Assembly: GCA_963708095.1 (NCBI GenBank)
Contig: OY970182.1
Location: 1,736,001-1,800,000 of the forward strand
Reading direction: 5' to 3'
From: JAJZVS01 sp963708095
Lineage (GTDB): Bacteria > Pseudomonadota > Alphaproteobacteria > Acetobacterales > Acetobacteraceae
Length of the DNA: 64,000 nucleotides
Positions 1-9,176 of the stretch are shown in pieces. A program made the translations under genes and the position numbers. The notes beneath the pieces were generated by a model, which was given only the letters and a program-made list of their open reading frames with translations, was not told where the DNA came from and did not search any database. How positions within the stretch are numbered: the stretch's first letter is position 1; the number at the start of each line of letters is the position of its first letter.

Positions 1-1498
1 GCCGCACGAGGTCGAGCAGCGGCTCCGGCAGGTCGAGCAGTGGCCAGTCCGCCGCCTCCCCGCCCGGCAGCACGGTGCCGCCGATCGCGCGGGTCACGTG
101 CGGCTGCACCGCCCGGCCCGTGGCCAGCCTTGCGGCGTAGGTCGCGAGCTGCAACGGCGTTACCTGCACAAAGCCCTGGCCAATGCCGCTGATCGCAGTC
201 TCGCCCAGCTCCCACGGATGGCCCTGCGCGCGCCGCCAGGCCCGTGTCGGGATCAGCCCCTCGGCCTGCAAGGGCAGGTCGAGGTCGAGCCTGGTGCCGA
301 GGCCGAGCCGGTGCGCCATCGCGGCGATCCGGTCGATCCCGGCCGCGAGCGCGGTATGGTAGAAGAACACATCGCAGCTCTGTTCCAGGGCACCGTGCAT
401 GTCGATCGTGCCGTGGCCGCCGCGCTTCCAGCAATAGAATTTCCGGTTGCCGAGCTCGAAATAGCCCGGGCAGAAGAACGTCGTGGCCGGCCCCACCGCC
501 CCCGCCGACAGCGCGGCCAGGCCGACCGCCATCTTGAACGTGGAACCGGGCGAATAGACCCCGACCGCCGCCTTGTCGGTCAGCGGCGCGCGTTCGTTGC
601 TGACCCAGGCGTGCCACTGCGCCGCCGACACGCCGGTGTCGAACAGCGACGGATCGAACGAGGGGGCGGAGGCCATCGCCAGTACTTCCCCGTTGCGGCA
701 ATCGAGCAGCACGGCGCTTGCGCTCTCGCCGCCCAGCCGGTCCATCGCGACCTGCTGCAGAGCCGTATCGATGGTGAGCGTCACCTCCGCGCCCGGCGTG
801 CCTTCCTGGCGCGCGAGCTCGCGGATCACCCGGCCGTAGGCGTTCACCTCCATCTGCACGGCCCCGGCGGTGCCGCGCAGGTCGCGCTCGCGGAACTTCT
901 CGACCCCGGTGCGGCCGACCCGCATCCCGGGCAGGGCCAGGGCGGGGTCGGCGGTGACGTCGGCCGGGGTCGGCGGGGCGACGTAGCCTACCAGATGGGC
1001 GAGGGTCGGGCCGAACGGATAGGTGCGGGATTCCCCTACATCGACCAGGATGCCGGGCAGGTCGGGAGCGTTCTCCTCGATCTCCGCCATCTGCTCCCAG
1101 GTCAGGAAGTCCTGCACCAGGACGGGGATGAAGCGGCGGTTGCGGCGCAGGTCGCGGCGGATGCGGGCGCGGGCGCGCGCGTCCAGCGGCACGATACGGG
1201 AGAAGCGGTCGAGCGTGCGGCCCACGTCGGGGGCCTGCTCAGCGACCAGCAGCGCCCGCCAGTTCTGCTTGTTATCGGCTACCACGGTGCCGAACCGGTC
1301 CAGGATCGTCCCGCGCACCGGAGCGATCATGCGCAGGCTGACCCGGTTCTGCCGCGCGAGCGTCGCGTAGCGCGCGCCCTCGGTAATCTGCACCTGATAG
1401 AGCCGGACCCCGAGCAACCCGAGCACCGCCGCCTGGCCACAGAGCACCGCCAGCGCGCGGCGGGTGAATACCCCGGAGCGGCGCACCTCGCGGCGCAT
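1..1498 (-). CDS. mrdA: Penicillin-binding protein 2 (peptidoglycan transpeptidase), 3' end outside window
   Basis: This class B PBP cross-links peptidoglycan during lateral wall growth with the MreBCD-RodA elongasome at the inner membrane. An N-terminal membrane anchor lies near residues 12-35, followed by the PBP dimerisation region. The transpeptidase active-site motif S-T-F-K falls near residues 319-322 (context SPGSTFK), and an SCD motif follows about 50 residues later. The KTG motif and C-terminus lie beyond position 1. The ATG at 1498 is 1 nt from the mreD stop, so the genes are translationally coupled. The order mreB-mreC-mreD-mrdA is the classical rod-shape operon; mrdB/rodA would be expected next, outside the window. 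Confidence 0.95.
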   Translation of the reverse strand, partial: MRREVRRSGVFTRRALAVLCGQAAVLGLLGVRLYQVQITEGARYATLARQNRVSLRMIAPVRGTILDRFGTVVADNKQNWRALLVAEQAPDVGRTLDRFSRIVPLDARARARIRRDLRRNRRFIPVLVQDFLTWEQMAEIEENAPDLPGILVDVGESRTYPFGPTLAHLVGYVAPPTPADVTADPALALPGMRVGRTGVEKFRERDLRGTAGAVQMEVNAYGRVIRELARQEGTPGAEVTLTIDTALQQVAMDRLGGESASAVLLDCRNGEVLAMASAPSFDPSLFDTGVSAAQWHAWVSNERAPLTDKAAVGVYSPGSTFKMAVGLAALSAGAVGPATTFFCPGYFELGNRKFYCWKRGGHGTIDMHGALEQSCDVFFYHTALAAGIDRIAAMAHRLGLGTRLDLDLPLQAEGLIPTRAWRRAQGHPWELGETAISGIGQGFVQVTPLQLATYAARLATGRAVQPHVTRAIGGTVLPGGEAADWPLLDLPEPLLDLVR

Positions 1499-1499
1499 G

Positions 1500-2054
1500 T
1501 CAGGCCCGTTCCGGCGCGGCGATATCCCGATGCGCATGGGCGAGCGGGATCGCCAGCACGGGGTAGAGCGCCACCGTCAGCACCGCCTGGAACACCGCCG
1601 GACCGACCGGCATCAGGCGCAGGTCGAGCAGCGCCACCAGCCCGAGGATCGCCGCCGCTGCCGCGATGGCAAAGCCGGCGAAAGCCAGCCAGATCGCCAG
1701 GAAGCCCTGCCGCGCGAGGCCGCGCCGCCAGCGCCGGCAGAACGCATGCACCGCGAGCAGGCTCAGCGCTCCGGTGCCGATCGGCAGCCAGCCCAGCAGG
1801 TCGAGCAACAGCCCGATCAGAAACACCGCGAGCGGCGGCATTCCGGACGGGCGGAAGACCGACCAGAAGAACACCGCGACGACCGCCACCGCCGGCAGCA
1901 GGCTGGCCTGGCCGGGAATGCCGAACGGGGCGTTGCTCAGCAGCATGAGCAGGAGGGTGCTGGTCACCGGGAAGGCGTGCCGGGCGAGCACGTCCAGCCG
2001 GCGCCACAGGCTGGGGCGCGGGCGGATGCCGGGGGCGCGACCCACATCATCCAT
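1500..2054 (-). CDS. mreD: Rod shape-determining protein MreD
   Basis: A small polytopic inner-membrane protein of 184 residues, within the usual MreD size range. It links MreC to the cell-wall elongation machinery. Several hydrophobic helices are visible from about residue 28 to 175, after a short basic cytoplasmic N-terminus rich in Arg and Pro. MreD sequences are poorly conserved, so the call relies on size, membrane topology and position: it lies 14 nt downstream of mreC and 1 nt upstream of mrdA. Confidence 0.88.
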   Translation of the reverse strand: MDDVGRAPGIRPRPSLWRRLDVLARHAFPVTSTLLLMLLSNAPFGIPGQASLLPAVAVVAVFFWSVFRPSGMPPLAVFLIGLLLDLLGWLPIGTGALSLLAVHAFCRRWRRGLARQGFLAIWLAFAGFAIAAAAAILGLVALLDLRLMPVGPAVFQAVLTVALYPVLAIPLAHAHRDIAAPERA

Positions 2055-2068
2055 CGCCGTGGACCGGG

Positions 2069-3193
2069 TCAGCCCGACCGGGCGGCGGCACCCGACCGAG
2101 GGGCAGATGCGGGGGCCGGTGCGGGTGTGGGTGCGGATGTGGGTGCGGGGGCTGGCGCGGCAAGTACTCCGGCGGCGGATGCGGCGCTAAAGGGAGGGAC
2201 GGCGGAGGGGGGGATGGCGAAGGAAGGCACCCACAGCCCGGTGGCGGCGGGCGGAACGGCCCCGACGGGCCCCGTCGCTGCCGCCGCACCGGCACCCGGC
2301 GCGGCCACGGGGGCCGCAACCATGGAGGCGGCGGGCGAGCCGGCCGGTAGTACCCCGGGCGCCGCGCCGTCCGGCGCCGGCAGTCCCACGAGCCCGCCGG
2401 ACAGGATCTGCACCATGCCGAGCCGCTCCGGATCGGCGGCCGGCACCACCTCGGGCACGTGCCCGTCGGTGTAGCGCACGGTGCCAATCGGCAGGTCGGG
2501 CGGGAAAGCCCCGGCCACGCCGGCGGTCACCACCTGCTGCCCCTCACGCGGGGCCGGGCCGGACCAGAAGATCAGGCGCGGGCGCGCGCCATCGGTGCCG
2601 ACCAGGATAGCGCGGGTGCGGCTGCCTTCCAGCATCACCGGAATGCGGCTGTTGCGGTCGGTGAGCAGCAGGACCCGCGCCGAGCGGCTGCCCACATCGG
2701 TAATCCGCCCGACCAGACTGCCGTCGGCCAGCACGACCTGCCCCTTGCGGACGAAATGATTGGGCCCTGTCGAGAGCAGCACCGCGCGCGCGTAGACGCC
2801 GCCGGCGTCGGCCACCACCCGGGCGGTGACGAACTCCAGCGCCGGCGAGGGAACCCAGTGCAAAGTCGCCTCCAGCGCGCGATTGCGCGCAGCCAAGGTC
2901 AGCGCCACCGCCTGCCAGTGCAGCAGCCGGGCGTTTTCCGCCCGCAGCCGCGCGTTCTCGGCATCGAGTGACACAAGCTCGGAGATCTGCTCCACCCCCA
3001 TGCGCACCACGCCGAGGGGACCGGCCAAGGTGGCATAGACCGGGGCCAGCGCATCGGCGAGCGAGATGCGCGCGCGCTCCGTCACCATGAAATCGAGCTT
3101 GCCCAGCAGCACCATGCCGAACGAGGCCGCGAACAGCACCGGCAGGGTGAGCTTGGCGAGCGCCTGGCGCAGCGGGATCGACAGCCGCATCAT
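2069..3193 (-). CDS. mreC: Rod shape-determining protein MreC with long Pro/Ala tail
   Basis: A bitopic periplasmic scaffold that organises PBP2 and MreD for sidewall synthesis. One N-terminal membrane helix lies near residues 14-32, followed by a coiled-coil stretch around residues 65-105 and the two-lobed beta domain to about residue 280. The last ~95 residues are low-complexity Ala/Pro/Gly (repeated AP, PTPAPAP), which the MreC fold does not need; many alphaproteobacterial MreC proteins carry a disordered tail. The start is one of two adjacent ATG codons (3193 or 3190). The 80-nt gap to mreB is the longest inside the operon. Confidence 0.92.
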   Translation of the reverse strand: MMRLSIPLRQALAKLTLPVLFAASFGMVLLGKLDFMVTERARISLADALAPVYATLAGPLGVVRMGVEQISELVSLDAENARLRAENARLLHWQAVALTLAARNRALEATLHWVPSPALEFVTARVVADAGGVYARAVLLSTGPNHFVRKGQVVLADGSLVGRITDVGSRSARVLLLTDRNSRIPVMLEGSRTRAILVGTDGARPRLIFWSGPAPREGQQVVTAGVAGAFPPDLPIGTVRYTDGHVPEVVPAADPERLGMVQILSGGLVGLPAPDGAAPGVLPAGSPAASMVAAPVAAPGAGAAAATGPVGAVPPAATGLWVPSFAIPPSAVPPFSAASAAGVLAAPAPAPTSAPTPAPAPASAPRSGAAARSG

Positions 3194-3272
3194 CCCCGGG
3201 CGCCGCCCACCGGGCCCGCCGCCCCGCTCATGCCGACGCCCGACGTAACCTGCCGCGCGCGCACGACATGGG

Positions 3273-4316
<1,044 letters not shown>

Positions 4317-4557
4317 GCAGAAAACCTTTACGCAAGGTGGCGGCCGGGGAGATCGGACCCGGCAAGGGGCGATCGCCTGGATCGGGGGAGCGGTCTGGAT
4401 CGGGGGAGCAGCCAGGAAGGCGGAGGAATTAGCCGTGCGCGGGAGGGATCACAAGGGGCCGATCGGGCAGCCGGCGCGGGTGCCGGCGGGACGGTTGCTG
4501 GCGCCGGCGGCGCGGATCGTGTTGACTGGGGGCTCGCGTACCATCCGGGGCCCGTTC

Positions 4558-4827
4558 ATGACCTCTCGTCCGACCTTGCTGCCGGTTCTCGCCGCCGGGC
4601 TTGCGCGCGCAGCGCTCGCCGGCGTACTGCTGGCGGGGCTGGCAGGCTGCGCGACCTCCCCGGCCGCGCTCGGGGTGACCGGGGCGCAACCTCAGCCGCC
4701 GCCGACCGCCCCGATGGACAGCACGGTCGGCCCGCCCGGCCTGCCCCAGCCGGGCGGGGACCAGTCCACCGGGTTCGGCATACCAACGGGCACCACCGGG
4801 CCCGGGCGCTATTATGGGTCGCCCTGA
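4558..4827 (+). CDS. Small Pro/Gly-rich lipoprotein
   Basis: An 89-residue predicted lipoprotein of unknown function. It begins MTSRPTLLPVL, has a hydrophobic signal to about residue 29 and a clear lipobox (LAGC, then ATSP). The mature part is short and disordered, rich in Pro, Gly and Thr, and ends GRYYGSP. An open frame extends upstream, but the ATG at 4558 places the signal peptide correctly. It lies divergently between mreB and the convergent petA. No domain is recognisable; it may be an envelope anchor or a lineage-specific lipoprotein. Confidence 0.65.
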   Translation: MTSRPTLLPVLAAGLARAALAGVLLAGLAGCATSPAALGVTGAQPQPPPTAPMDSTVGPPGLPQPGGDQSTGFGIPTGTTGPGRYYGSP

Positions 4828-4926
4828 GGGTATGGGCTGCCCTGAGGCCGGGCCGCGTTACGGGTCCCGCCCGCATGACGATTTGGCGTGGCTGCGCGTG
4901 GCGCGTCGGTGGCGACGCGCCCCCGT

Positions 4927-5577
4927 TCAGAGCTGCGCCACTTCGCCGAGCGAGTAGCTGACCCCGGTCGGGTTCTCCCCGACCCGCACGGTCTTCGGAT
5001 TGACGAAGGTGTACGGCGGCACCGGCAGGTTGTCCGGCGCCGGAACGTTCTGGTACACGCGGCCGGCGAGGTCGTATTTCGAGCCGTGGCAGGGGCAGAG
5101 ATAGCCGCCCGGCCAGTTCGCCACCGGCTCGGTCGGGTCGGGTTTCGGCAGGAATTCCGGCAGGCAGCCGAGATGGGTGCAGATGCCGACCAGCACCGCG
5201 AGTTCCGGCGTCACCGAGCGGTGCCAGTTCTGCGCATAGGCCGGCTGCTGCATCACTTTCGAATCGGGATCCGCCAGCCGCGCCGTGTCGGTCTTGTTGT
5301 TCAAGGTGGCGACCATCTCCGCCGTGCGATTGACGAACAGGATCGGCATCCCGCGCCAGCGCACGATGATCTGCTGGCCGGGGTCGATCTTGCTGACGTC
5401 GATGTCCATCGGCGCGCCGGCGGCAATCACGTCGGCCGCGGGGTTCATGGAATCGATCAGGGTCCAAGCGATCGCCGCAGTGCCGATCGCGGCGAAGGCG
5501 CCGGTCACGAGGCCCAGGAAATCGCGCCGGCCGGGATCCGTCGGCTGGCCGTGGTCGTTGGTCGTGGCGGAGGACAT
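4927..5577 (-). CDS. petA: Ubiquinol-cytochrome c reductase Rieske iron-sulfur subunit
   Basis: The [2Fe-2S] subunit of the cytochrome bc1 complex (216 residues) carries electrons from ubiquinol to cytochrome c1. The cluster ligands are in the two Rieske boxes, CTHLGC and CPCHGS. A twin-arginine motif (RRDFL) precedes a single membrane helix near residues 17-40, matching Tat export of a folded Rieske protein. The ATG at 5577 was chosen over an upstream extension because GGGAGAGG precedes it and the length is then normal. In alphaproteobacteria petB and petC usually follow petA; here the next gene downstream is a divergent lipoprotein, so petA stands alone. Confidence 0.95.
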   Translation of the reverse strand: MSSATTNDHGQPTDPGRRDFLGLVTGAFAAIGTAAIAWTLIDSMNPAADVIAAGAPMDIDVSKIDPGQQIIVRWRGMPILFVNRTAEMVATLNNKTDTARLADPDSKVMQQPAYAQNWHRSVTPELAVLVGICTHLGCLPEFLPKPDPTEPVANWPGGYLCPCHGSKYDLAGRVYQNVPAPDNLPVPPYTFVNPKTVRVGENPTGVSYSLGEVAQL

Positions 5578-5759
5578 CGGGGGCAGCCTCTCCCTTCGGG
5601 CGGATCGTCGGATCGTGCGGGCGCCCGGCGCCGCTACGCGGCGGCCACCGGCCGGAGCGACAGGGCGTGACGAAACCGCCAGCACCGCCCGCCGCAGCCA
5701 CCCTCATGGTCTGCTGCACGGCACAAGGTCAAGGGGGTATCCCGCTGCCGATGGCCGGC

Positions 5760-6227
5760 TCAGAGGCGCTTCTCGAAGAACAGACTGGTTTCGATGGCGT
5801 GCGGCGCCAGGTCGGCATAGGCGCCGAACGGCGCGCAGCGGGCGAAGCCGGCCCGCTCGTAGAGCCCGATCGCCGCCTCCTGGCAGGTGCCCGTCTCCAG
5901 CCGCAGCAGGCTGAGGCCTGCGCCGCGCGCCTCCCGCTCGATCCGCGCCAGCAGCGCTTGCGCCACCCCCTGCCGGCGCGCTCCCGGCCGCACGTACATG
6001 CGCCGGACCTCGGCATAATCGCCGAGCAGGCTCACCCCGCCGCAGCCCACCGCCTCGCCGTCGATGCGGGCGATGAAGAACCGGTTGCCCGGGCGGAACA
6101 GATGCTCCACGGACAGCCCGTGGCGCTGGTCGGCGGCGTAGAAGCCGGCGAGCTCGCGGTCGAGCTCGCCCAGCAGGTCGTGCGCCTCGGTGGTCGGCAG
6201 CGGGACGCGTTCGATTGCGATGTCCAT
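5760..6227 (-). CDS. GNAT family N-acetyltransferase
   Basis: A 155-residue acetyl-CoA-dependent N-acyltransferase. The acetyl-CoA pyrophosphate loop reads RRQGVAQALL near the middle, after the strand EVRRMYVRP; the C-terminal GLYERAGF segment is also typical. The substrate cannot be predicted. The ATG at 6227 (MDIAIERV) lies 1 nt after the stop of the upstream VOC gene, so the two are probably cotranscribed; a longer start would overlap that gene. Confidence 0.85.
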   Translation of the reverse strand: MDIAIERVPLPTTEAHDLLGELDRELAGFYAADQRHGLSVEHLFRPGNRFFIARIDGEAVGCGGVSLLGDYAEVRRMYVRPGARRQGVAQALLARIEREARGAGLSLLRLETGTCQEAAIGLYERAGFARCAPFGAYADLAPHAIETSLFFEKRL

Positions 6228-6228
6228 G

Positions 6229-6675
6229 TCAGCCCTTCGTCCTGGATGCGGCACCGGCCCGGCGGCGCGCGCGGGCCTGACGTTCGCCGTATTTCATCCC
6301 CTCCAGCTTCAGCCCGTCGGGATCGGTGAAGAAGACGGCGTAGTAGTCGTCGTAATACTCGGCGGGCGGGTCAACGATGGGGACCCCGTTTTCCTGCAGG
6401 TACGCGCCCAGCACGTCCACGTCCTTGCGGCTTCGCAACTGGAACGCGTAATGGTGGAAGCCGATGCTGCCGGCGCGGTGCTTGTGCCTGCGCCCCTCGG
6501 CGTCCGCCGGGCCGATCCAGAACCTTGTCTTGCCGTTGGTCCAGCCGATCGCATCGTCGTACTCGTCCGAGACCTCGAAGCCGAGGAACCCGAACAGCCG
6601 CCCGTAGAACGCCTTCGATTTTTCGTAATCCGACACCCGGATCACCAGGTGGTCGATCCCCACGACGCGCACCAT
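6229..6675 (-). CDS. VOC family (glyoxalase/dioxygenase-like) protein
   Basis: A 148-residue vicinal-oxygen-chelate fold protein. The N-terminal strand IDHLVIRVSD carries the first metal-binding His, HHYAFQL carries the second, and the C-terminal strand GLKLEGMKYG carries the Glu ligand, giving a typical H/H/E divalent-metal site. The reaction is unknown; such single-domain proteins include glyoxalases, dioxygenases and resistance proteins. The ATG at 6675 was chosen because AGGGGGC precedes it and the beta-strand begins at once. It is followed directly by the GNAT gene. Confidence 0.85.
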   Translation of the reverse strand: MVRVVGIDHLVIRVSDYEKSKAFYGRLFGFLGFEVSDEYDDAIGWTNGKTRFWIGPADAEGRRHKHRAGSIGFHHYAFQLRSRKDVDVLGAYLQENGVPIVDPPAEYYDDYYAVFFTDPDGLKLEGMKYGERQARARRRAGAASRTKG

Positions 6676-6779
6676 GCCGTGCCCCCTGTCACTTTCCCCC
6701 GGCCGCCAGCGTCGCCGCTCCGCTTGGAGCGCCTCGCCGGCCTCCCTATTCTGCCGCCGCCATGCGTCAGCGCAAAGCC

Positions 6780-6811
6780 ATGCCGCCATGCTGTCATGCT
6801 GTCATGCCGCC
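6780..6811. repeat. Short nested tandem repeat
   Basis: CTGTCATG occurs twice in tandem (6791-6798 and 6799-6806), flanked on both sides by ATGCCGCC (6780-6787 and 6804-6811). The array lies in the 273-nt gap between the VOC gene and the small gene at 6949. It may be replication slippage; no function is evident. Confidence 0.5.
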
Positions 6812-6948
6812 CCTGGGGGGCCACCGCCGCCCCCGCCGCGACGGGTGGCATTTTTCCGGGCGCGGCGGTGAGCGGTGGACGCGGCCCGCGCAGAGCGGCG
6901 ATGGCGCCGCATTTCACCGACCATCACCACGGATAGGGAGGACTTGCT

Positions 6949-7326
6949 GTGCCGTTCGACAAGATCGACCAGAAGGACATCAACGAGAACCTCAAGACCG
7001 CCGGCGCGATGAAGAAGTCGCTCGATGCGGCGCTGAAGGAGAAGGACGATGTGCTCCGTCTGTTCAAGGCCGAAATGAAGAAGCTGGAGACGAGCGAGGA
7101 CGACCTGGCTCGGATGGTGAAGAACGCGTTCAGCGCCTGCCAGAATCAGGAGACCCTGAAGACGCAGATCGAGGGCGGCAAGATCGATCCGAAACAAGAA
7201 CGCGACGTCAATCGGCGGGTGCAAGCCTTCCAGGACGCGGTCGCCCGGGATTTCGAGCCGGAGTTCGAGAAGGAATTCAAGAAATTCCAGACCTTCCTGG
7301 ACGAATTCAAGCAGCTCCTGAAGTAG
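6949..7326 (+). CDS. Small charged all-helical protein, unknown function
   Basis: I do not recognise the family. The 125 residues are unusually rich in Lys, Glu and Asp for this window and predict long amphipathic helices throughout, ending FQTFLDEFKQLLK. There is no signal peptide, membrane segment or Cys pair; the protein has one Cys. It begins with GTG, preceded by AGGGAGG about 8 nt upstream, a strong start. Its 3' end overlaps the convergent GNAT gene by 20 nt. Its Lys/Glu-rich style resembles the three large helical proteins at 47-53 kb, but I see no alignable homology. Confidence 0.75.
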   Translation: MPFDKIDQKDINENLKTAGAMKKSLDAALKEKDDVLRLFKAEMKKLETSEDDLARMVKNAFSACQNQETLKTQIEGGKIDPKQERDVNRRVQAFQDAVARDFEPEFEKEFKKFQTFLDEFKQLLK

Positions 7327-7840
7327 TCCCCGCCGGCGCCGAGCCCGGGCCCGCTGCGTAGCGGGTCACCGGGCGCCCGGCGTACGGCCGGCTATCTGTC
7401 GGCCGCAGCCCGAGCTTCTCCGCGACCCGCACCGAGGCCCGGTTTGCCGGATCGATATCGGCCACGACAAGCGCGAGCGCGAGCGTCCCGAGCGCATGGT
7501 CGAGCACCCGCCGCGCGGCCTCGGTCGCGTATCCCTGCCCCCAGGCCGCCCGCACGAAGCGCCAGCCGATCTCGATCTCCGGCCCGCTGAGGTCGCACGG
7601 GGCGAGCAGGATCCAGCCGACGAACCCCGCCGGCGCAAACACGGACCAGTAGCCCATGCCGGGCGGATAGCGATGGCTGATGCGGGCGGTGACGAAAGCC
7701 CGGTGCGCGACCGGATCGGCCCACGGACCGGCGACGAACCGGGTCACCTCGGGGTCGCGATCCATCGCCAGGCACGCATCGAGATCTTCCATGCTTCGCG
7801 GGAACAGGGTCAGCCGTGCGGTCCGGAAGACGGGCTGCAC
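7307..7840 (-). CDS. GNAT family N-acetyltransferase (RimJ/RimL type)
   Basis: An acetyl-CoA-dependent acetyltransferase of the ribosomal-protein-type subgroup. It opens PVFRTARLTLFPRS, has the mid-protein strand EIEIGWRFVRAAWGQGYATEAA containing the acetyl-CoA loop, and a C-terminal NRASVRVAEKLGLR segment. All are standard for RimJ/RimL-like GNATs, whose substrates are usually unknown. I placed the start at GTG 7840, just after the aminotransferase stop, because this gives the normal N-terminus; ATG codons at 7870 and 7882 would overlap the aminotransferase. The 3' end overlaps the convergent gene at 6949-7326. Confidence 0.8.
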   Translation of the reverse strand: MQPVFRTARLTLFPRSMEDLDACLAMDRDPEVTRFVAGPWADPVAHRAFVTARISHRYPPGMGYWSVFAPAGFVGWILLAPCDLSGPEIEIGWRFVRAAWGQGYATEAARRVLDHALGTLALALVVADIDPANRASVRVAEKLGLRPTDSRPYAGRPVTRYAAGPGSAPAGTTSGAA

Positions 7841-7847
7841 CGCTCGC

Positions 7848-9176
7848 TCACACCCCCGCCAGCGCCGCATCCACCGCGGCACCCAGGCGATCCACGATCG
7901 TATCGACCTCCGCCGCCGTCACGATATAGGGCGGCGCGATCAGCACATGGTCGCCCTGCCGCCCGTCGATCGTGCCGCCCATCGGATAGACAGCGAGCCC
8001 GCGCTCCAGCGCCGCGCGCTTGACCCGCTCGTGCAGTTTCAGCGCAGGATCGAACACGCGCTTGCTCGCGCGGTCGGCGACCAGCTCGATCGCCTGGAAC
8101 AACCCGCGCCCGCGGATATCGCCCACGTGCGCGTGGTTGCCGAAGCGGTCCGTCAGCGCCGCCTCCAGCTTTGTGCCCATCGCGCGCACGTTGGCGAGCA
8201 GGCCGTCCTCGCGGATGATCCGTTGCACTTCCAGCGCGCCGGCGCAGGCCACGGGATGCGCCTGGTAGGTGTGGCCGTGCAGGAAGGCCCCCGAGCCGGC
8301 GGCAATCCCGGCGACGATCCTTCCGGCGATCAGGATGCCGCCGATCGGCTGGTAGCCGCCGCCCAGGCCCTTGGCGATGATCTCGATATCGGGTGCGATC
8401 CCTTCCTGCTCCCAGGCGTGCATGCTGCCGGTGCGGCCCATGCCGCACATCACTTCGTCCAGGATCAGCAGCGCGCCGTGGCGGTCGCAGATCGCGCGCA
8501 TCCGCTCGAAATATCCCGCGAGCGGAGGCACGCAGCCGGCGGTCGCGCCCACCACCGGTTCAGCGATGAAGGCGGCGACCGTTTCGGGGCCGAGGCGGGC
8601 GAATTCCGCCTCCAGCTCCGCCGCCAGCCGGTCGACATAGGCGGCGTCGCTCTCGCCCTCGTTCTGAAACCGATAGGCGAAGCAGGGCGAGACATGGCTG
8701 AACGCTTCGGCCAGGATCGGCTCGTACACCACTCGCCGCGCCATGTTGCCGCCGGCGGCGAGCGCGCCGAGCGTGTTGCCGTGGTAGCTCTGCCGCCGTG
8801 CGATGAAACGGGTCCGCGCCGGCTGCCCGATCTCCACGAAATACTGCCGCGCCAGCTTCAGCGCGGCCTCCGTCCCCTCCGAGCCGGACGAACAGAACCA
8901 CGCATGGCTCAGCCCGCCCGGCGATCCTTGGAGGATCAGATCGGCCAGCGCTTCCGCCGGTTCGCTGGTGAAGAAGCCGGTGTGCGCATAAGCGAGCGTC
9001 GCCGCCTGACGGCCGATCGCCGCCGCCACGCGGGCGTTCCCGTGGCCGAGGCAGGCGACCGCGGCGCCGCCCGACCCGTCGATGATCTCCCGCCCGTCGG
9101 CAAGGCGGAGTGTCACCCCCTCCCCGCCAACGGCAACCGGTGGCGTGCCCCCGGAACGATGCAGCACCCGGCTCAT
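7848..9176 (-). CDS. Class III pyridoxal-phosphate aminotransferase (omega-transaminase type)
   Basis: A 442-residue aspartate aminotransferase-superfamily enzyme that moves an amino group between an amine or omega-amino acid and a keto acid. The PLP-binding segments are CSSGSEGTEAA near the N-terminal third, LILDEVMCGMGRTG (the Asp that binds the pyridine nitrogen), and IAKGLGGGYQPIGG with the Schiff-base Lys. The family includes omega-amino acid:pyruvate, GABA and diamino acid transaminases, and the substrate cannot be fixed here. The ATG at 9176 overlaps the stop of the monooxygenase gene (ATGA), so the two are translationally coupled. Confidence 0.93.
   Translation of the reverse strand: MSRVLHRSGGTPPVAVGGEGVTLRLADGREIIDGSGGAAVACLGHGNARVAAAIGRQAATLAYAHTGFFTSEPAEALADLILQGSPGGLSHAWFCSSGSEGTEAALKLARQYFVEIGQPARTRFIARRQSYHGNTLGALAAGGNMARRVVYEPILAEAFSHVSPCFAYRFQNEGESDAAYVDRLAAELEAEFARLGPETVAAFIAEPVVGATAGCVPPLAGYFERMRAICDRHGALLILDEVMCGMGRTGSMHAWEQEGIAPDIEIIAKGLGGGYQPIGGILIAGRIVAGIAAGSGAFLHGHTYQAHPVACAGALEVQRIIREDGLLANVRAMGTKLEAALTDRFGNHAHVGDIRGRGLFQAIELVADRASKRVFDPALKLHERVKRAALERGLAVYPMGGTIDGRQGDHVLIAPPYIVTAAEVDTIVDRLGAAVDAALAGV

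Noticed and set aside
98..1948. Long plus-strand open frame
   Set aside because: It is the shadow of the minus-strand mrdA and mreD genes in GC-rich DNA; the encoded residues are Arg/Ala-rich and match no family.
2069..2200. Possible separate small gene in the mreC tail
   Set aside because: The GC-rich repeats continue the mreC frame to its stop, and no ribosome-binding site is present inside.
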